Below, piece after piece: positions 1-11,089 of a stretch of 64,000 bases of DNA. Under the pieces are notes generated by a model. That model saw only the letters and a program-made list of their open reading frames with translations. It made no database searches and had not been told where the DNA came from. The DNA is from Rhipicephalus microplus (lineage: Eukaryota; Arthropoda; Arachnida; Ixodida; Ixodidae), in the NCBI RefSeq assembly GCF_043290135.1, contig NC_134701.1, forward strand, positions 32,577,501 to 32,641,500, read 5' to 3'. The position numbers were made by a program, and so were the translations under genes. Numbering within the stretch: position 1 is the stretch's first letter; the number at the start of each line of letters is the position of its first letter.

Positions 1-287
1 CAATAGAACTGCTCGAACAGCCACTGCCTCTAGAGATGTTAGTAGTGGTGCATGACTACATGCTACTCCTCGATTAACAATAATGGCCACACCACCAGAT
101 GACGCCACAGCATCATCTCTGTCCTTTCGGAAGACAACATATTGACGCAAAAATTTGTATTCTTGGATTTTAGGTGTGTTTTCTGTACACACAGCACTTT
201 TGGAGAATGTTTGTGTAGAAGTTCTTGGACATCGTTGAGGTTTCGAAGTAGACCTCTGACGTTCCATTGTATAATTTGTGTCTCCAT
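1..287 (-). pseudogene. ORF2 start: AP-like endonuclease fragment, copy A
   Basis: The frame opens with METQIIQWNVRG at 287, the usual beginning of an AP-type endonuclease, which nicks target DNA to prime reverse transcription. The following KVLCVQKTHL corresponds to the catalytic Glu region (normally Q-E-T), but the Glu is read as Lys. A frameshift near position 135 breaks the match to copies B and C, which then resumes in another frame. Downstream RT and RNase H are outside the window. Not functional. Confidence 0.8.
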
Positions 288-352
288 TATGGGAGTAAGG
301 AAGTGTTGTGTGTACGAAATGAGTGTGGCTGGTGTCTGAAGAGAAAAGTGAC

Positions 353-1594
353 TTATCTTACAGAGCCTTTAGAAGGCCCTGTAATTACCATTTTTTGTTT
401 TTTAGAGCGGTCGAGGGAACCTCGCCGCTCTTTTGGCGCAGTCTGCGCCGGTGCAGTGGATGTGTCCATCGCCTCAGGAGAGACGACAGACAATGTTGTT
501 TTCGTTGTAGGCTTCGTTGATAGACGGAGCCTTCGACCCCACAGGGCTCGTGGTCGAGGGCACTCATTTAGTTTGTGTGGTGCCCTGGCTGCTGCCAGGG
601 TTCACAGGGGCTTCGGTGGGGCTGTATTCAAGGAGGGTGGGGCAGCTGAGGCTGCTCCCCCCGTGGGGGTTTGGGGCGTTTGCCTCGGCATGCTAGGCGT
701 GGTCCAAGGAATTGCCGAAAACTGAAGTGGTCCTGACCCCCCTCCCACCACTTCAGCATACGATGTGTTCGCAGCACAATGCGGGGAAACGCGCTGCCGC
801 GCTTCACGGAAGCTCAAGTTCAATTTAAACTTTGCAATTATTGTTTCTTTTTCCCTTTTTCAGGCCACGCATGACCTGGAATATGCAGGATGGTCACCCT
901 CACAGTTTGCGCAGTGGACTTGTAGGTGACAGTCATCGTCAGCGGTATGACCTTTGGCGCCGCATTTCACGCAGGTAGGCTGTCCTCGGCAGCTCTGGGA
1001 GCCGTGCTCTAGCCTTTGACACTTAAAGCAGCGCCTTGTGTTGGGTATGTATGGTCTGACCAGCAGTTTAAGATATCCTGTTACTATTTCAGTGGGGAGA
1101 GTGCTAGATGCGAAAGTGAGTATAATGTGTTTCGTTGGGGTTTCTTTATTTTCTCTTCTTATTTTGATACGCTGCACCTCAATGACATTTTTTTTCCAGC
1201 CTGTTAGAAGTTACTCATCAGAGAGGTCTATCAGGTCTCCATCTGATACAACACCCTTCACGATGTTCATGGTTCGATGTGGTGTGATTGTGACAGGCTG
1301 ATCCCCAAATGTTGTAAGTTTATGCAGTCTCTGGTACTGTGCGTGGTCTTTTATTTCGAGTAGCAGGTCACCACTGGCGGTCTTTGTGGCCTTGTAGCCT
1401 GCGCCTCGCGTTTCTATAAGGCATCTGAACACAAGGAAAGGTGAGATGCTTCTAGCTTTCTTTTCTGTACTTTCACATTGAATGATGTGGTATTTCGGGA
1501 AGTTATCTTTCTTGTTTGTGAGTAATTTGAAAATTGCATTGGTGCGCCACCTCTTGGAGGGGCGATTGGTTGTGAGAGGGTTAGGAGTTCCCAT
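353..1594 (-). pseudogene. ORF1 (gag-like zinc-knuckle protein), copy A
   Basis: ORF1 starts at ATG 1594, aligned with the starts of copies B and C, and shares with them the opening RWRT motif and the PHRTMNIV block. C-terminally there is a CCHC cluster (CFKCQRLEHGSQSC, CVKCGAKGH, CANCEGDH) at about 890-1030, typical of nucleic-acid-binding ORF1 proteins of I/Jockey-type elements. In-frame stops at 1211-1213 and 860-862, and a further stop near 602, break it; similarity resumes to a stop at 353-355. The protein would package element RNA; this copy cannot make it whole. Confidence 0.85.
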
Positions 1595-2112
1595 GAATTT
1601 GGTAGCTTATTCGGCTGCCATGCCAGCCACCCACCACCGAGCCCAACAAGAGGACGCTGCGAGATGCGAAGAAGACGCAAGTGCCAGCCGTACGTGGCCG
1701 CTATAACCTAATATATCTACCCAAGGTTGGATATCTACACCAGGTTAACCCTTGCCGCCGAGAATTATGGAAGTAAAAAGAAGTGAGGAGAGGACAGGAA
1801 AGATCAGAAGTAGTGGAAAAGACGAAGATGGAGAGAGAGAAGGAGACAGGAAGAGGCGACTGCCGATTTACCCTGGGTGGGTCAGCCCAGGGGTGCCGTC
1901 TACGTGAAGCCGGGGCCAAAGAGGTGTGTTGCCTGGGGGCCTTAAAGGTCCAATCACCCAGCATCAGCTCAACCCCCAGGATCCCCTTTTCCCCGGACAC
2001 GGCATAGCCACGCACGGCTAGGCGTGGGAGGAAGTCTAAACTCCCCCGTTAGCTCGGGTCCGTGGTGTCGCTATACACCAAACGCCTACTTGCGCAGGCG
2101 CCCCTGCGGGGG
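1595..2112 (-). other. 5' leader of I-group copy A
   Basis: This stretch is strongly similar to 44470-44947 in copy C and partly to copy B. Elements of this type usually carry an internal pol II promoter near the 5' end, so the conserved GC-rich start near 2050-2112 is a plausible promoter region (inference). A purine-rich tract lies at 1770-1860 on the plus strand. No real ORF is present. Confidence 0.6.
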
Positions 2113-2194
2113 GGTTTCACCTCTGAGACCCCGGGATGAGTATGAGAGATGCCATGGCAGAGAGATCCTCAATAAAAAATCATCTGGTTATTTT

Positions 2195-2335
2195 CAAAGT
2201 GTGTTGAAATTGCGTTATACACGAGCCTCTAGCATTTCGCCTCAATGGAAATGTGACTGCCGTATCCAGAATAAAACTCGTGATCTTCGGGCCAGCAGCC
2301 TAGTGCTCTAGCCACATCAGTGGACATTTCCTTAC
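2195..2335 (-). repeat. Ruka-like SINE, tRNA-derived head fragment
   Basis: The minus strand reads a degenerate tRNA-like head (TGGCTAGAGCACTAGGCTGC, then a mutated B box) followed by the ATTTCCATTGAGGCGAAATG block seen in Ruka copies. The Ruka 3' half is absent; the sequence diverges after about 140 bp, so this is a truncated or related-subfamily copy. Confidence 0.55.
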
Positions 2336-2563
2336 TTTCGAAAAAGCGTGAAATTGCTGCATTATGCATACCTAAATTTATAAAAAATGCTTGGCAATGG
2401 ATTTTCACTCTTTGTGTTTTTATTGTATAGAAAAAATCTCAACCTCATGATTTTCCTCAGTTACGCCCCAACCTCTATGATATGCGTATAGAAGTACTAA
2501 AGATTCACGCACAAAAATGAATTTCTTCCTGGGCATTGGCGTATAATATTAGCTTCGAAATTA

Positions 2564-2616
<53 letters not shown>

Positions 2617-2700
2617 ATGATGATGATGACAACAACAACAACAATAATAATAACAACAAAAAAAACGACAACAACGACAAAAACACGTCAGGCCTGCGCG
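2564..2700. repeat. AAC-rich microsatellite
   Basis: About 15 uninterrupted CAA/ACA triplets are followed by a short GATGAT run and imperfect AAC/AAT triplets up to about 2690. The poly-Thr reading frame across it is an artefact of the triplet repeat. Confidence 0.95.
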
Positions 2701-2800
2701 GAAGGCAAAGCACAGTCACAGTTATAAATAGAAGAGCGGCCTTTCAGAGCCCAACTTTCAAAACACTCATTGGGTAACTACTGCAAGCCCACTTGCTTGA

Positions 2801-3028
2801 TGCCCCACCACGGTGGTCTAGTGCCTAAGGTACACGCAAATCGTGGTACCAAATCCCGGATGCGGCGGCTGTATTTCCGATGTAAACGAAAATATTGTAA
2901 GCCCATGAGCTCACATTTGGGTGCACGTTAAAGAACCCCAGGTGGTCGAAATTTCCGCAGCCTTCCAACATGGCGTCTTTTATAAGCACATAGTGATTTT
3001 GGGACGTTAAAATCCCCATATCACTCAA
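2801..3028 (+). mobile_element. Ruka SINE copy 1
   Basis: Tick tRNA-derived SINE. It has an A-box-like GGTCTAGTGCCTAAGG, a deletion in the head, a degenerate B box (GGTACCAAATCCC), the central GTGCACGTTAAAGAACCCC block and the terminal GGGACGTTAAAATCCCCATA. An 11-bp target duplication (CACTTGCTTGA) flanks it at 2790-2800 and 3029-3039. It is mobilised in trans by a LINE; the partner cannot be named from this window. Confidence 0.9.
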
Positions 3029-3404
3029 CACTTGCTTGACACCCACTAGGGCATTAATAATAAACCTTTGGGGAGTAGTCCGGCATCCACTGTGCTATTT
3101 TTCCTTATTCTTTGGAGAAGTGTGGTATCCGCTTAACATTTGCAAGGAATTTCGTGCCAATTTTTCATGCAATGGCTGACGACGATGAGGAATTATGGCT
3201 GAAGTCGGTGTACGCCACAGTTATTAGGGGAACAAGAACAAGCTTTCGTAATGAGTTGGAGCATTGGATGGCTGACTTGTTACGCTATTCGCATTGTGCG
3301 ATGACTGGATGTTCTTCCACCGTTTTAAAACGCTTTATAAGTCGTAATAACGCGATTGCTTTCTCGACATCAAGCCCGCCTAAGGCAAGTTTTACAAGTC
3401 ACGA
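3029..3404. other. Unassigned sequence between two SINEs
   Basis: A frame from 3112 runs into the following SINE and reads an acidic stretch (MADDDEELWLK) near 3172. I recognise no domain, and the frame's use of tRNA-like repeat sequence argues against a gene. No RNA or regulatory element seen. Confidence 0.4.
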
Positions 3405-3598
3405 GCACCAGCGTAGCTCAGTGGTAGAATACTGGGCTGGCACCCAACAGACCCGGGCTTCAAGCCACACTTGTGTCTTTGGTGCTAAGCTTTTTCTTCT
3501 AACCTCGCGCGATGTGGTTACCGACACCGGTTGCGGTGGCGAGCCACAGCGCGTGACCCGAGTTGTGATCTCATAACAGCTTCCGCAGTAAAATTCAC
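3405..3598 (+). repeat. tRNA-derived SINE-like repeat
   Basis: A tRNA-like head at 3412-3472 contains an A box (TAGCTCAGTGGTAGAAT), an anticodon-arm-like segment around GGGCTGGCACCC and a damaged B box (GGGCTTCAAGCC). It runs into a GC-rich body ending GTTGTGATCTCATAACAGC. The broken B box and the non-tRNA tail argue against a working tRNA gene. Confidence 0.5.
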
Positions 3599-3913
3599 AT
3601 GCCAACATAATATCAAAAAATAGTTACACCTGAATCAACTGTGTAAATACAGCAAGCCTTAAGCAATTTTAGCCAACAAAGCAGCTATTACAGAGTGATT
3701 TTTACCACACAGTGGTTGCTGAAGGATGCTCGATGTAAGACATTGTGAAGTATTTCTAATCGCACTACAATATCAAGCTTTACCGGCAAGGTCACGTGAA
3801 ATGTTAACAATATCATCACTGTAGCAGAGAACAGAATGTAATAAAAAATTGTATTAGCACTATACAGTTCTATGTCTTGCAGTCACTTCAAGCATATACT
3901 TTTCTAATATTCA
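3599..3913. other. AT-rich unassigned sequence
   Basis: No coding frame, repeat or RNA signal recognised. It precedes the palindromic element that starts at 3914. Confidence 0.4.
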
Positions 3914-4315
3914 CTAGAGGAAACTGTGGCGCAAGTGTCTGCGGGAGCTGCAACGCACGGCGCTTCAGCGAGCATGGGAATGATGGGTAGTACACGTATT
4001 TGTCTGAACTTCGTACTTCTAGCCTGCTTCTGGCTCCGTGTGTTTTCGTGTGGCTTGGAGTTGTTTTCTCACGAAAAAGAAATCAGTTAGATTTCAGCTT
4101 TTGTGCTTCACCACCTTATTCTTTTAGGCTTACCATTTCGAATCAGGTCACGAAGTTCAAAACGATTCGTTTTTTCCTTCAAAAGAAACCGTTACCAGCA
4201 ATGAAGGAAGCCGGAAGTACGATTCACCACCCGCAAGTACGAAGCTTAGCAAATCTGTGGACTGCCCATCATTCCCATGGTCGCTGAATAATCGCAGCGT
4301 CAGTGTCCCCTGTAG
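3914..4315. mobile_element. MITE-like palindromic element with long inverted termini
   Basis: Left end CTAGAGGAAACTGTGGCG matches, inverted, the right end CAGTGTCCCCTGTAG. An inner pair, AGCATGGGAATGATGGGTAG near 3970 and CCCATCATTCCCATGGTCG near 4265, matches more closely. Weaker inverted similarity continues inward (CTTCGTACTT on the left against AAGTACGAAG on the right). About 400 bp with no transposase: typical of a non-autonomous DNA transposon or foldback. No convincing target duplication at the borders, so superfamily is unassigned. Confidence 0.65.
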
Positions 4316-4930
4316 TTAATTTTAGGGAATTCTAAGACTTAGCGGTTCTCGCTATGCATGTGGCATACGTAAACCGGTCCCGTGATGGAGCTCTGTGAAG
4401 CCAGAAGCTACAGGCGCGTCTCCTGGCGCTATCTGGGTAGAGGTTATCTTACGTTACACGCAATATTTATAGATTAAAAAACATTGATGACACCTAATGG
4501 ACAGCATAAGAACGAACGAAAATGAAAACACCAAAGTGCACTCCCTGAAATGGCGCCTTGAGTTTTTTTTTATCTTTGACTGGTTAAATTGAGCAGTTTT
4601 CGAGCACCCAGAAAGCAGCGCCAATTGCAGCAAAAAAGGACGTTTCTCGTGATTCGCGCTGGTGTGGTGCGCAGTCACGCACCACACCAGCGTCCACGCC
4701 GGGTAAGAGACGTCATGTGCTAGCCATGGGTTTTCTAAAAGCTCATATGCTCGCGCTAGTGAAACAAAGTGAAATACTTCATCCCAATCACCTTTGGATG
4801 CATGCAAATATCTGAAAATACCTTAATTGTGTGAGATTTTCCTTGTTCTTGGAATATGAATTTCAAGTAAGATTCGCTACGGTATTACATTACTCAATAG
4901 TTGTAGCCTCTTTGAAGCCAGTGCACGCAC
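4316..4930. other. Unassigned non-coding sequence
   Basis: Contains a local inverted repeat near 4650-4700 around GTGGTGCGTGACTGCGCACCACACC-like sequence. Frames on the minus strand here match nothing I recognise. If the exon at 4931-5163 is real, this would be downstream intron. Confidence 0.35.
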
Positions 4931-5163
4931 CTGGAAGGTAAGCCGGAGAAAGCTGATGTCCATTGCACTGTAGGTGTATGGAGTTATCGAATCACGCTGT
5001 AAGAATCCGAAGCCATGCAGGTCCAGTATCTGACGAATCATGCCAACGCTGGTAATGAAAGATGGCTTTGTTACCGTGTCCTGTATATTTCGCACGGGAA
5101 CCGATGTATCCAGCGTGAATATGAATCTGTTGGTATCAGTTCGAAGGAACATGTACGATGTGA
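4931..5163 (-). CDS. Candidate internal exon of an unrecognised gene
   Basis: On the minus strand a 233-base open segment is preceded by a pyrimidine-rich acceptor (TTTTTTATTTCCAG, AG at 5164-5165) and followed by a strong donor (CAG|GTGCGT at 4930). It has 77 complete codons after two leftover bases. The peptide contains FLRTDTNRFIFTLDTSVPV and QILDLHGFGFLQRDSITPY, has varied composition with no low complexity, and resembles no retroelement domain I know. I cannot name the protein. Neighbouring exons were not found. It could be a chance frame or an exon of an intron-rich host gene. Confidence 0.35.
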
Positions 5164-5985
5164 CTGGAAATAAAAAAGACGTACCACCAATACACCACAG
5201 GAAGGCGAAAGAAAACGAAGACTATAGTCGCTATCATATCTCTCACCATCCGAGCATCCGCATATGTGGACAAAATATGTTGAAAAACATACCAGTGTAG
5301 TGTTATTATGCTAGCCAACGCGTGACCTTCAAAACCAATTATAAGCGTTTGGATTACGTCAGTATTTTATAACAATACCTATTTGTGCCCCCTCTGCGAA
5401 CAAAAAGTGGTAATTGCACCCAGTCGCGTTTTCTTGAAATCGTCTCTGGATGCGTACAGCTAAAACGTTTGAATAACTTCACCCATATTTTCAAAAGTTA
5501 CGGCATTATTCGGCTGCAGTTCAGAAAAAGCAGGGCTTCTTTTCATTCTGTGTGACACCTGATGCACTATGAGCGACCAATGTTTCGTAAATTGAGTCGT
5601 CGCTGCGCCATTCACATTTGTGGACGCACGGCATGCCGAGTTTATGTAAAAAGCTTTTAAAACGCTGCATTGCACTAGGACTCGTTTTCTTGCCACGTAT
5701 CTTTGTACAAAAATGTTCTCTAATATAATGAGATACGCTACCTGGAAGATTTTTTAAAAATTCATAGACTTTCTTCGAGAAGTGCATTAAGGGTGAAAAT
5801 ATACATGCATGAAATTATCAGCTAACTAGCAAAAAACGAATGTTCCTATATGAAGAGCACCGATGATTCACACTTCAAAGCACTCTTAAAAAAGCAACAG
5901 CCATTATTGCTGCTGATGTTGTGAGCATTCAGTTTGTTAAAAACCATGAACAACTTTAAGTAATGATGATCAACAACGATAGAAA
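5164..5985. other. Unassigned sequence with weak minus-strand coding signal
   Basis: Two overlapping minus-strand frames lie between 5460 and 5790. One reads SHYIREHFCTKIRGKK and CVHKCEWRSDDSIYETL. The other ends FENMGEVIQTF before a stop at 5460-5462 and has an acceptor-like CTTCCAG upstream near 5741. Either might be an exon in the same orientation as the 4931-5163 candidate, but no domain is recognised. The rest shows nothing. Confidence 0.25.
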
Positions 5986-8900
5986 TTTTTATTTATTTAT
6001 TTATTTATTTGCAATACTGTCGACTCCAATGTTGGAGTCATTACAGAGGGCACATTGCAGGTAGTATACATTCATGAAGAACAAACAATAACATTCCAAC
6101 TGACATACATAAGCCTCACCCAGTACCTTCTGGCCTGCTACAGTGCGCCGTGCAAAAAAGAAAAAGAAAGGAGAAAAATAGCAAAGGTATGTGAAGCATT
6201 GAAGCACTACTGTAGATTACGCATGGTTTCTAACACTGCGGTGAGTGTGGATAGTGTGTCGGCATTAGTAGCATTTGCATTCAGTTTATTCCATTCGCGT
6301 ATTGTTAGTGGGAAAAACGATTTTCCAAAGACGTCACTGTTTGAGGAATATTCTTGCAGACGTTATGTGTGCTTATGACGAGTAGGGCGTGACTGTGAAA
6401 ATGTGACGTACTTAGACACATCTACCTTGTAGTGACCATGTAACAACTGGTACAAGAACCTCAGGCGTGCCTCTTTTGCCCTAGTAGCTAGTTTTTCAAT
6501 GCCAGAAGAAGCCAGAAGGTTAGTGGGAGAATCTGTACGTTTGAACTTGTTGTGTACAAACCGTATGGCTTTGCGTTGTACTGCCTCTAATTTACTAATA
6601 CCACTTAGCTTATAAGAAAACCAAACTACGTTGGCATATTCTAATACTTGTCTTACGAACATGGTATAAGCCAAGAGTTTTGCGGGCGCTGGTGCAATTC
6701 TAAGTCGTCTTTTTAGGTAGAAAAGTTTACGCAGTGCGGCCGCAGTGACGTTAGCTATGTGTGTATCCCATCTCAGGTCAGACGTTAATGTAATGCCCAA
6801 GTACTTATGCTACATAACATTAGTCAGTGGTGAACCATGAATGGTGTAGATGAATTGCGATGGATTCTGCTTACGTGTTACCGTCATAGCTGCGGATTTT
6901 TTCACATTGATGAACATTTGCCACTTAGCACACCAATCTGCTAGCTTGGTTAGACATTCATTGAGATTAGTGTGGTCTGTGTAGCTGGTTACCTCCTTAT
7001 AAATAATGCAGTCATCTGCAAACAGTTTGATATTACAGGTAATGTTTGACGTGAGGTCATTCATGAAAATTAAAAATAATAGTGGTCCCAAGACGGAACC
7101 TTGAGGGACCCCAGAAGTTACGGGGACTATGTTTGATATATGACCTTCGTACTGCACGAACTGTGAGCGATTTGTTAGGAAATTTTCTATCCAAGAAAAC
7201 AATAACCCCTCTCCTATCGCACTTTTCAGTTTAATTAGTAACTTTCTGTGACATACGCAATCGAAAGCCTTAGAGAAATCAAGTAAAATTATGTCTGTTT
7301 GGCCACGATTATTTATGGTAGAAGCTAGATCATGAACTACCTCCGTTAGCTGCGTAACAGTGGACAGGCCACTGCGAAGTCCGTGTTGACTAGGAGACAA
7401 AAATTTTATTTTCTCGAGAAAAACAGTTATGTGTTTGAGGATGATATGCTCTAGTAGCTTACATGAAATGCTAGTGAGGGATATCGGCCGGTAATTTGAA
7501 ACCAATGACTGTTCTCCTGATTTATGAATAGGTATTATTTTTGCAATCTTCCAGTCATCTGGCAGCTGGGATGAAGTAATCGACTTTCGAAAGATTAACC
7601 CAAAAAACTTGCTACACCATTCCGCGTACCTCTTAAGGAACTCGTTGGGAATATCATCTGGACCACTCGATTTTTTAGGATCTAAGTTAAGAAGCAAGTT
7701 CAGTATTCCTGTATCTGTGACTTCTAGGTGATCGATGCTTGGCGAATCGAGGGATAATACTAGAGGAGTGGCACCATTATCAGTCGTGAACACTGATTGG
7801 AAAAAAATGTTGTATTCGTTAGCCTTTTCGTTCTTTCCCCTGAATCCGTGTGCGACTGTGTATCATTGCTAGTGCGAAGGTATCCCCTAAATTTGCTTGG
7901 ATTGCTTTTAATAAAGCTTGGAAGTGTAACACTAAAATAATATTGTCTGGCAGTTTTCTTTTTTTGCTTAAACTCTGATTTTGCACACTGCAGGTTCTGT
8001 TGAATGAATGATTTACAATTATGGTTTTTCGCAGCCACACGCAACCTTTTCAACCTACACTTGGCCTGGATAACCTCACGTGTTATCCAAGGATTATTCC
8101 CTGGAGCTTTCTTGTGTTTATTTGGTATGAAGTTAGTGACACAGTACATAACAGTAGATTTGAAACTTCGCCAAAGTAGATTAGTATCACTGGATGCGTC
8201 AAAAGCTAGCTGCAAAAAGTTTTCGAAATCATGTGCGAGATGGGTTAACACGCTGCTATCGTCAGCTTTTTTGAAATCAATTACAGTTGATCCACGCTGC
8301 TCACATGCAATACTGGAGTCAAGCGGCAGCAAGCATATGACTATGTGATGGTATGATATGCCGTCAACTACGTCAGTGCGAACACGGTCTTGCGGCAAGT
8401 GCTGACTAATCAGTATCAGATCTAATATGCTCTCGGCAGTGTTCTGTAAGCGGGTTGGAGATAACACGATTTGCTGAAGGCTAAAGTTCAACATTATGTT
8501 TATAAGAGCGTCCGAGGCTGATGATGTGTGGTTTAGCGTAATCCAGTCAATGTCTGGGAGATTAAAATCTCCCATAAGCAGGACACGAGAGTTGCGAACA
8601 TGATGCCGCATGAAGTCATGAACTGCAGTTATGCATTCTTGTCCGGATGACGGACCTCGATAAACGCAACCAACGAATATAGAAGTGCTATCGCAAAGAA
8701 TCCGGCAGAAAATTGCCTCAGCATCTGTTACAGCTGGAAGCGATACATATAAATGGCATTTCTATATGAGTAGAGCGATGCCCCCGCCACGAGAAGGTCT
8801 ATCCTTACGGATAACGTAATAATTTCGAGGAACAACTTCACTATCGTATATCTCGGAAGAAAGCCATGTTTCAGTGACACCTACTATATCAGGACTGTAT

Positions 8901-9150
8901 TCTAGTAGCAGATTTTCGAGAGCATCTATTTTGTTTAGGACACTTCTTGCGTTAACATTCAATATAGTCAAGGCTTCGATTTTGCGTGTAGACGAGCTTG
9001 CCGAGTTTGCGGTCTTGATCGCACCTCGTCCTTTTTTTGGGCGATAACCTTGTCGTTCTTTTCTTCAAATGGTGATGAATATCTTGAAGTAGAGCTGTGG
9101 GCAAGCAAACTGGCCTTGAATGGTGATCATAATGGTGACGATGAAAGCAG
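5986..9150 (-). mobile_element. CR1/L2-like non-LTR retrotransposon, 5'-truncated
   Basis: The minus strand encodes an AP-type endonuclease followed by reverse transcriptase with no RNase H and no C-terminal zinc finger, as in the CR1/L2 group. The 3' untranslated part (6362 down to about 6010) ends in an AAAT tandem tail at 5986-6011, a usual LINE terminus. The 5' border near 9150 is approximate; the ORF2 frame appears open above 8971, so ORF1 and the leader are missing. No clear target duplication found. Confidence 0.88.
6363..8971 (-). pseudogene. CR1/L2-like ORF2: endonuclease plus reverse transcriptase
   Basis: Endonuclease: NVNARSVLNKIDALE at the start, VGVTETWL (catalytic Glu), SRGGGIALLI, and LLMGDFNLPDIDW. 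RT: DWKIAKIIPIHKSG, NYRPISLTSISCKLLE, LLDFSKAFDCVCH (first Asp), GVPQGSVLGPLLFLIF and the catalytic LFADDCIIY near 7010, all intact. Thumb region KYLGITLTSDLRWDTHI and RFLYQLLHGH follow. Damage is light: an in-frame stop at 8762-8764, a frame change between endonuclease and RT near 7800, and a stop at 6810-6812. It would make cDNA by target-primed reverse transcription if intact. Upstream codons at 8972-9060 seem to continue the frame. Confidence 0.9.
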
Positions 9151-9849
9151 TAAACGTCTCGATTGACGCTTTGATAATGTCGGTGAGGAAGAGAATAATA
9201 ATGAATGAAGAAAAGTGTTTATTGAGGGCCTTTGAAAAGCGGCGACGTGAGCGTTTACAATTATGATGATGATGATCATATTAATGTTGAACGTGTTCAA
9301 CTAATGGTTATGGTTATGGTAAGCAGTGATGATGATAATGAGTATTGCATGGAAACAGAGCCGCCGGCATGGAAAGTTCCCTTTTACGGTGAACAAGGAT
9401 GGCGGGACTGGAGTTAACAGATATCCCCAACTTCTGCATATGTAGGCACTTGTTTTATTTTGGAAATAAAGCTAAAGGTATAGGTTTGCCATTTAGTTCC
9501 AACTAAGAGCTTTTTGCAACTGCATGCAAAAATGAATTCGTATTCATAGTTGCATTGGCCGTGGAATAGGGAGTGATAGGACAATGACACTTCAACGATA
9601 TTTTTTTTCTTGCAGTTGTGAGAATTGCACTGTGGCCAATAATTAAACGGGAACAAATAGGGAAAAATTAAGAAGTGACGCAATCGACGTGTTACACCAG
9701 CCCAACTATATCCGTGTCGACACATTGCTTAAAGGAAAAATTCGCAGATCCCACGTACAGTGTGAATAGAAGAAATGCGAAGTACCTATGAGGAAGGTTG
9801 ATATATCACTTTGAAATCAGCAGAACGTTACGAGACGGACGTGAATTGA
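9151..9849. other. Unassigned sequence with short GAT repeats
   Basis: Short GATGATGAT runs occur at 9264-9275 and near 9330. The frames here are short and match nothing. The start may include the undetected 5' edge of the CR1-like element. Confidence 0.4.
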
Positions 9850-10840
9850 CTTCCATGTCATCATTATTATCTTTAGGCGTGTCATTTATTTTCGTTGTCT
9901 ATTCACTTCACGTGATACCAAATCTGGTATATGTGGAGCTAGGGAAACGGCCGTGAGCACGCCATGAGCGTAGCACGTAGTCATGTTTTACATGACACGC
10001 ATATCATGATTATTAGACGTGTCATTTACTTTCTTCGTCTATTCACAATATGTGATACGAAATTGAATATATGTGGAGCAAGCGAAACGGCCGTGAGTGC
10101 ACCCTAAGTGTAGCATGCAGTCATGTTTTACATGACACGCACATCACAATTATCAAGTTTAGACGTGTAATATGCCTTCGTCGTTCATTCTCGTCAAGTT
10201 TGCTCCGCATATACTGAATTCGGTATATGCGGAACGAGTGAAATGGCTGCGAGAGCGCTATGGGTGTAGCATTATTCATGTTTTTACATGACATGCATGT
10301 CATGATTATCATTTTTGCACCAGTCATATACCTACGTTATTCATACACGTCCAGTAATGCGAAAGTTGGTATAAGTGAAGCTAGCGAAACAGCTGCCAGC
10401 GCGTCATGAGCGTGGCAAGTAGTCATGTTCTTACATCACACGCATGTCATTATTATCATGTTTCAACTAGTCGTATCCTTCGTCAGTGATTCACGTCCCG
10501 TAATACCAAATTGGGTATATGTGAAGCTAGCGAAACGACCGCGAGCACACCATGACTGTGGCATGTAGTGATGACTTACATGACATGCATGCCATGATTT
10601 CTACGATAGTGCTTGTCCCTACTGTTCATCGTGCAGTGATGACATACCATATCAGTTTTGCAATACGTCATATCAACAAAGCCCCCGAAAGAGCAGCAAT
10701 ATCATAAAATGTATATCCTGACATTCATGACATACATATAATGGTTTTCATGTTATTACTAGTCAGTTATGCTCGTCATACAGACGTGTTATGCCATATT
10801 TACTCATTGAAATGGCATTGAGAGCTAAAAGTCGTAGATG
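9850..10840. repeat. Tandem array of about 145-bp diverged units
   Basis: The motif CATGACACGC or close variants recurs at 9991, 10131, 10287, 10434, 10579 and 10726, giving periods of 140, 156, 147, 145 and 147. Each unit also carries ATATGTGGAGC(T/A)AG(C/G)GAAACG, a GTGAGC...CCATGAG block and GTGTCATTTA...TCGTC. Identity falls toward the right end. Shared features include the near-palindrome CATGTCATGATTATCATG. No coding potential. Confidence 0.85.
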
Positions 10841-11089
10841 GCTTGACAGATAGAGAGACAGATACGGTCAAAGTCACCGAAGTTCGCCGGGAAACGGTTT
10901 GCATTTAAAAGCCTGACACATCCCGTTTAGCACCGCAAAAACTGAGTGCTCGTTTCTTTCGTCTTTGTCTGGGGCGTGGCGTCAATCATGTTCTTCGCAA
11001 TGACAACAGAAGCAGATTAGCAAGTCATTGCGCATTATCTATTGTGCAGGGTTACGATAGCGGAAAAATGCGTCCGGTGCATCAAGGAA

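Larger units (their letters stand above)
1..2112 (-). mobile_element. I-group non-LTR retrotransposon, copy A (cut by window start)
   Basis: Reading on the minus strand from about 2112 there is a GC-rich 5' leader, a zinc-knuckle ORF1 (1594-353), a 66-bp spacer and the start of an ORF2 endonuclease (from 287). The rest of ORF2 lies beyond the window start. The leader and ORF1 match copies B (13318-18750) and C (39204-44950), whose ORF2 continues into RT and RNase H, so I assign all three to the RNase H-bearing I group. Exact clade (I, Nimb or LOA) cannot be settled by eye. Copy A is inactive: ORF1 has in-frame stops and the endonuclease is frameshifted. Confidence 0.85.

Noticed and set aside
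267..725. 152-codon plus-strand frame
   Set aside because: Antisense to ORF1 of I-group copy A; no domain.
2536..2727. Poly-Thr frame
   Set aside because: Translation of the AAC microsatellite.
3112..3576. 154-codon plus-strand frame
   Set aside because: Its second half is the tRNA-derived repeat at 3405-3598; no recognised domain in the first half.
9840..10840. CRISPR-like array
   Set aside because: Units are 145 bp, diverged and without short exact repeats and unique spacers; the context is eukaryotic.
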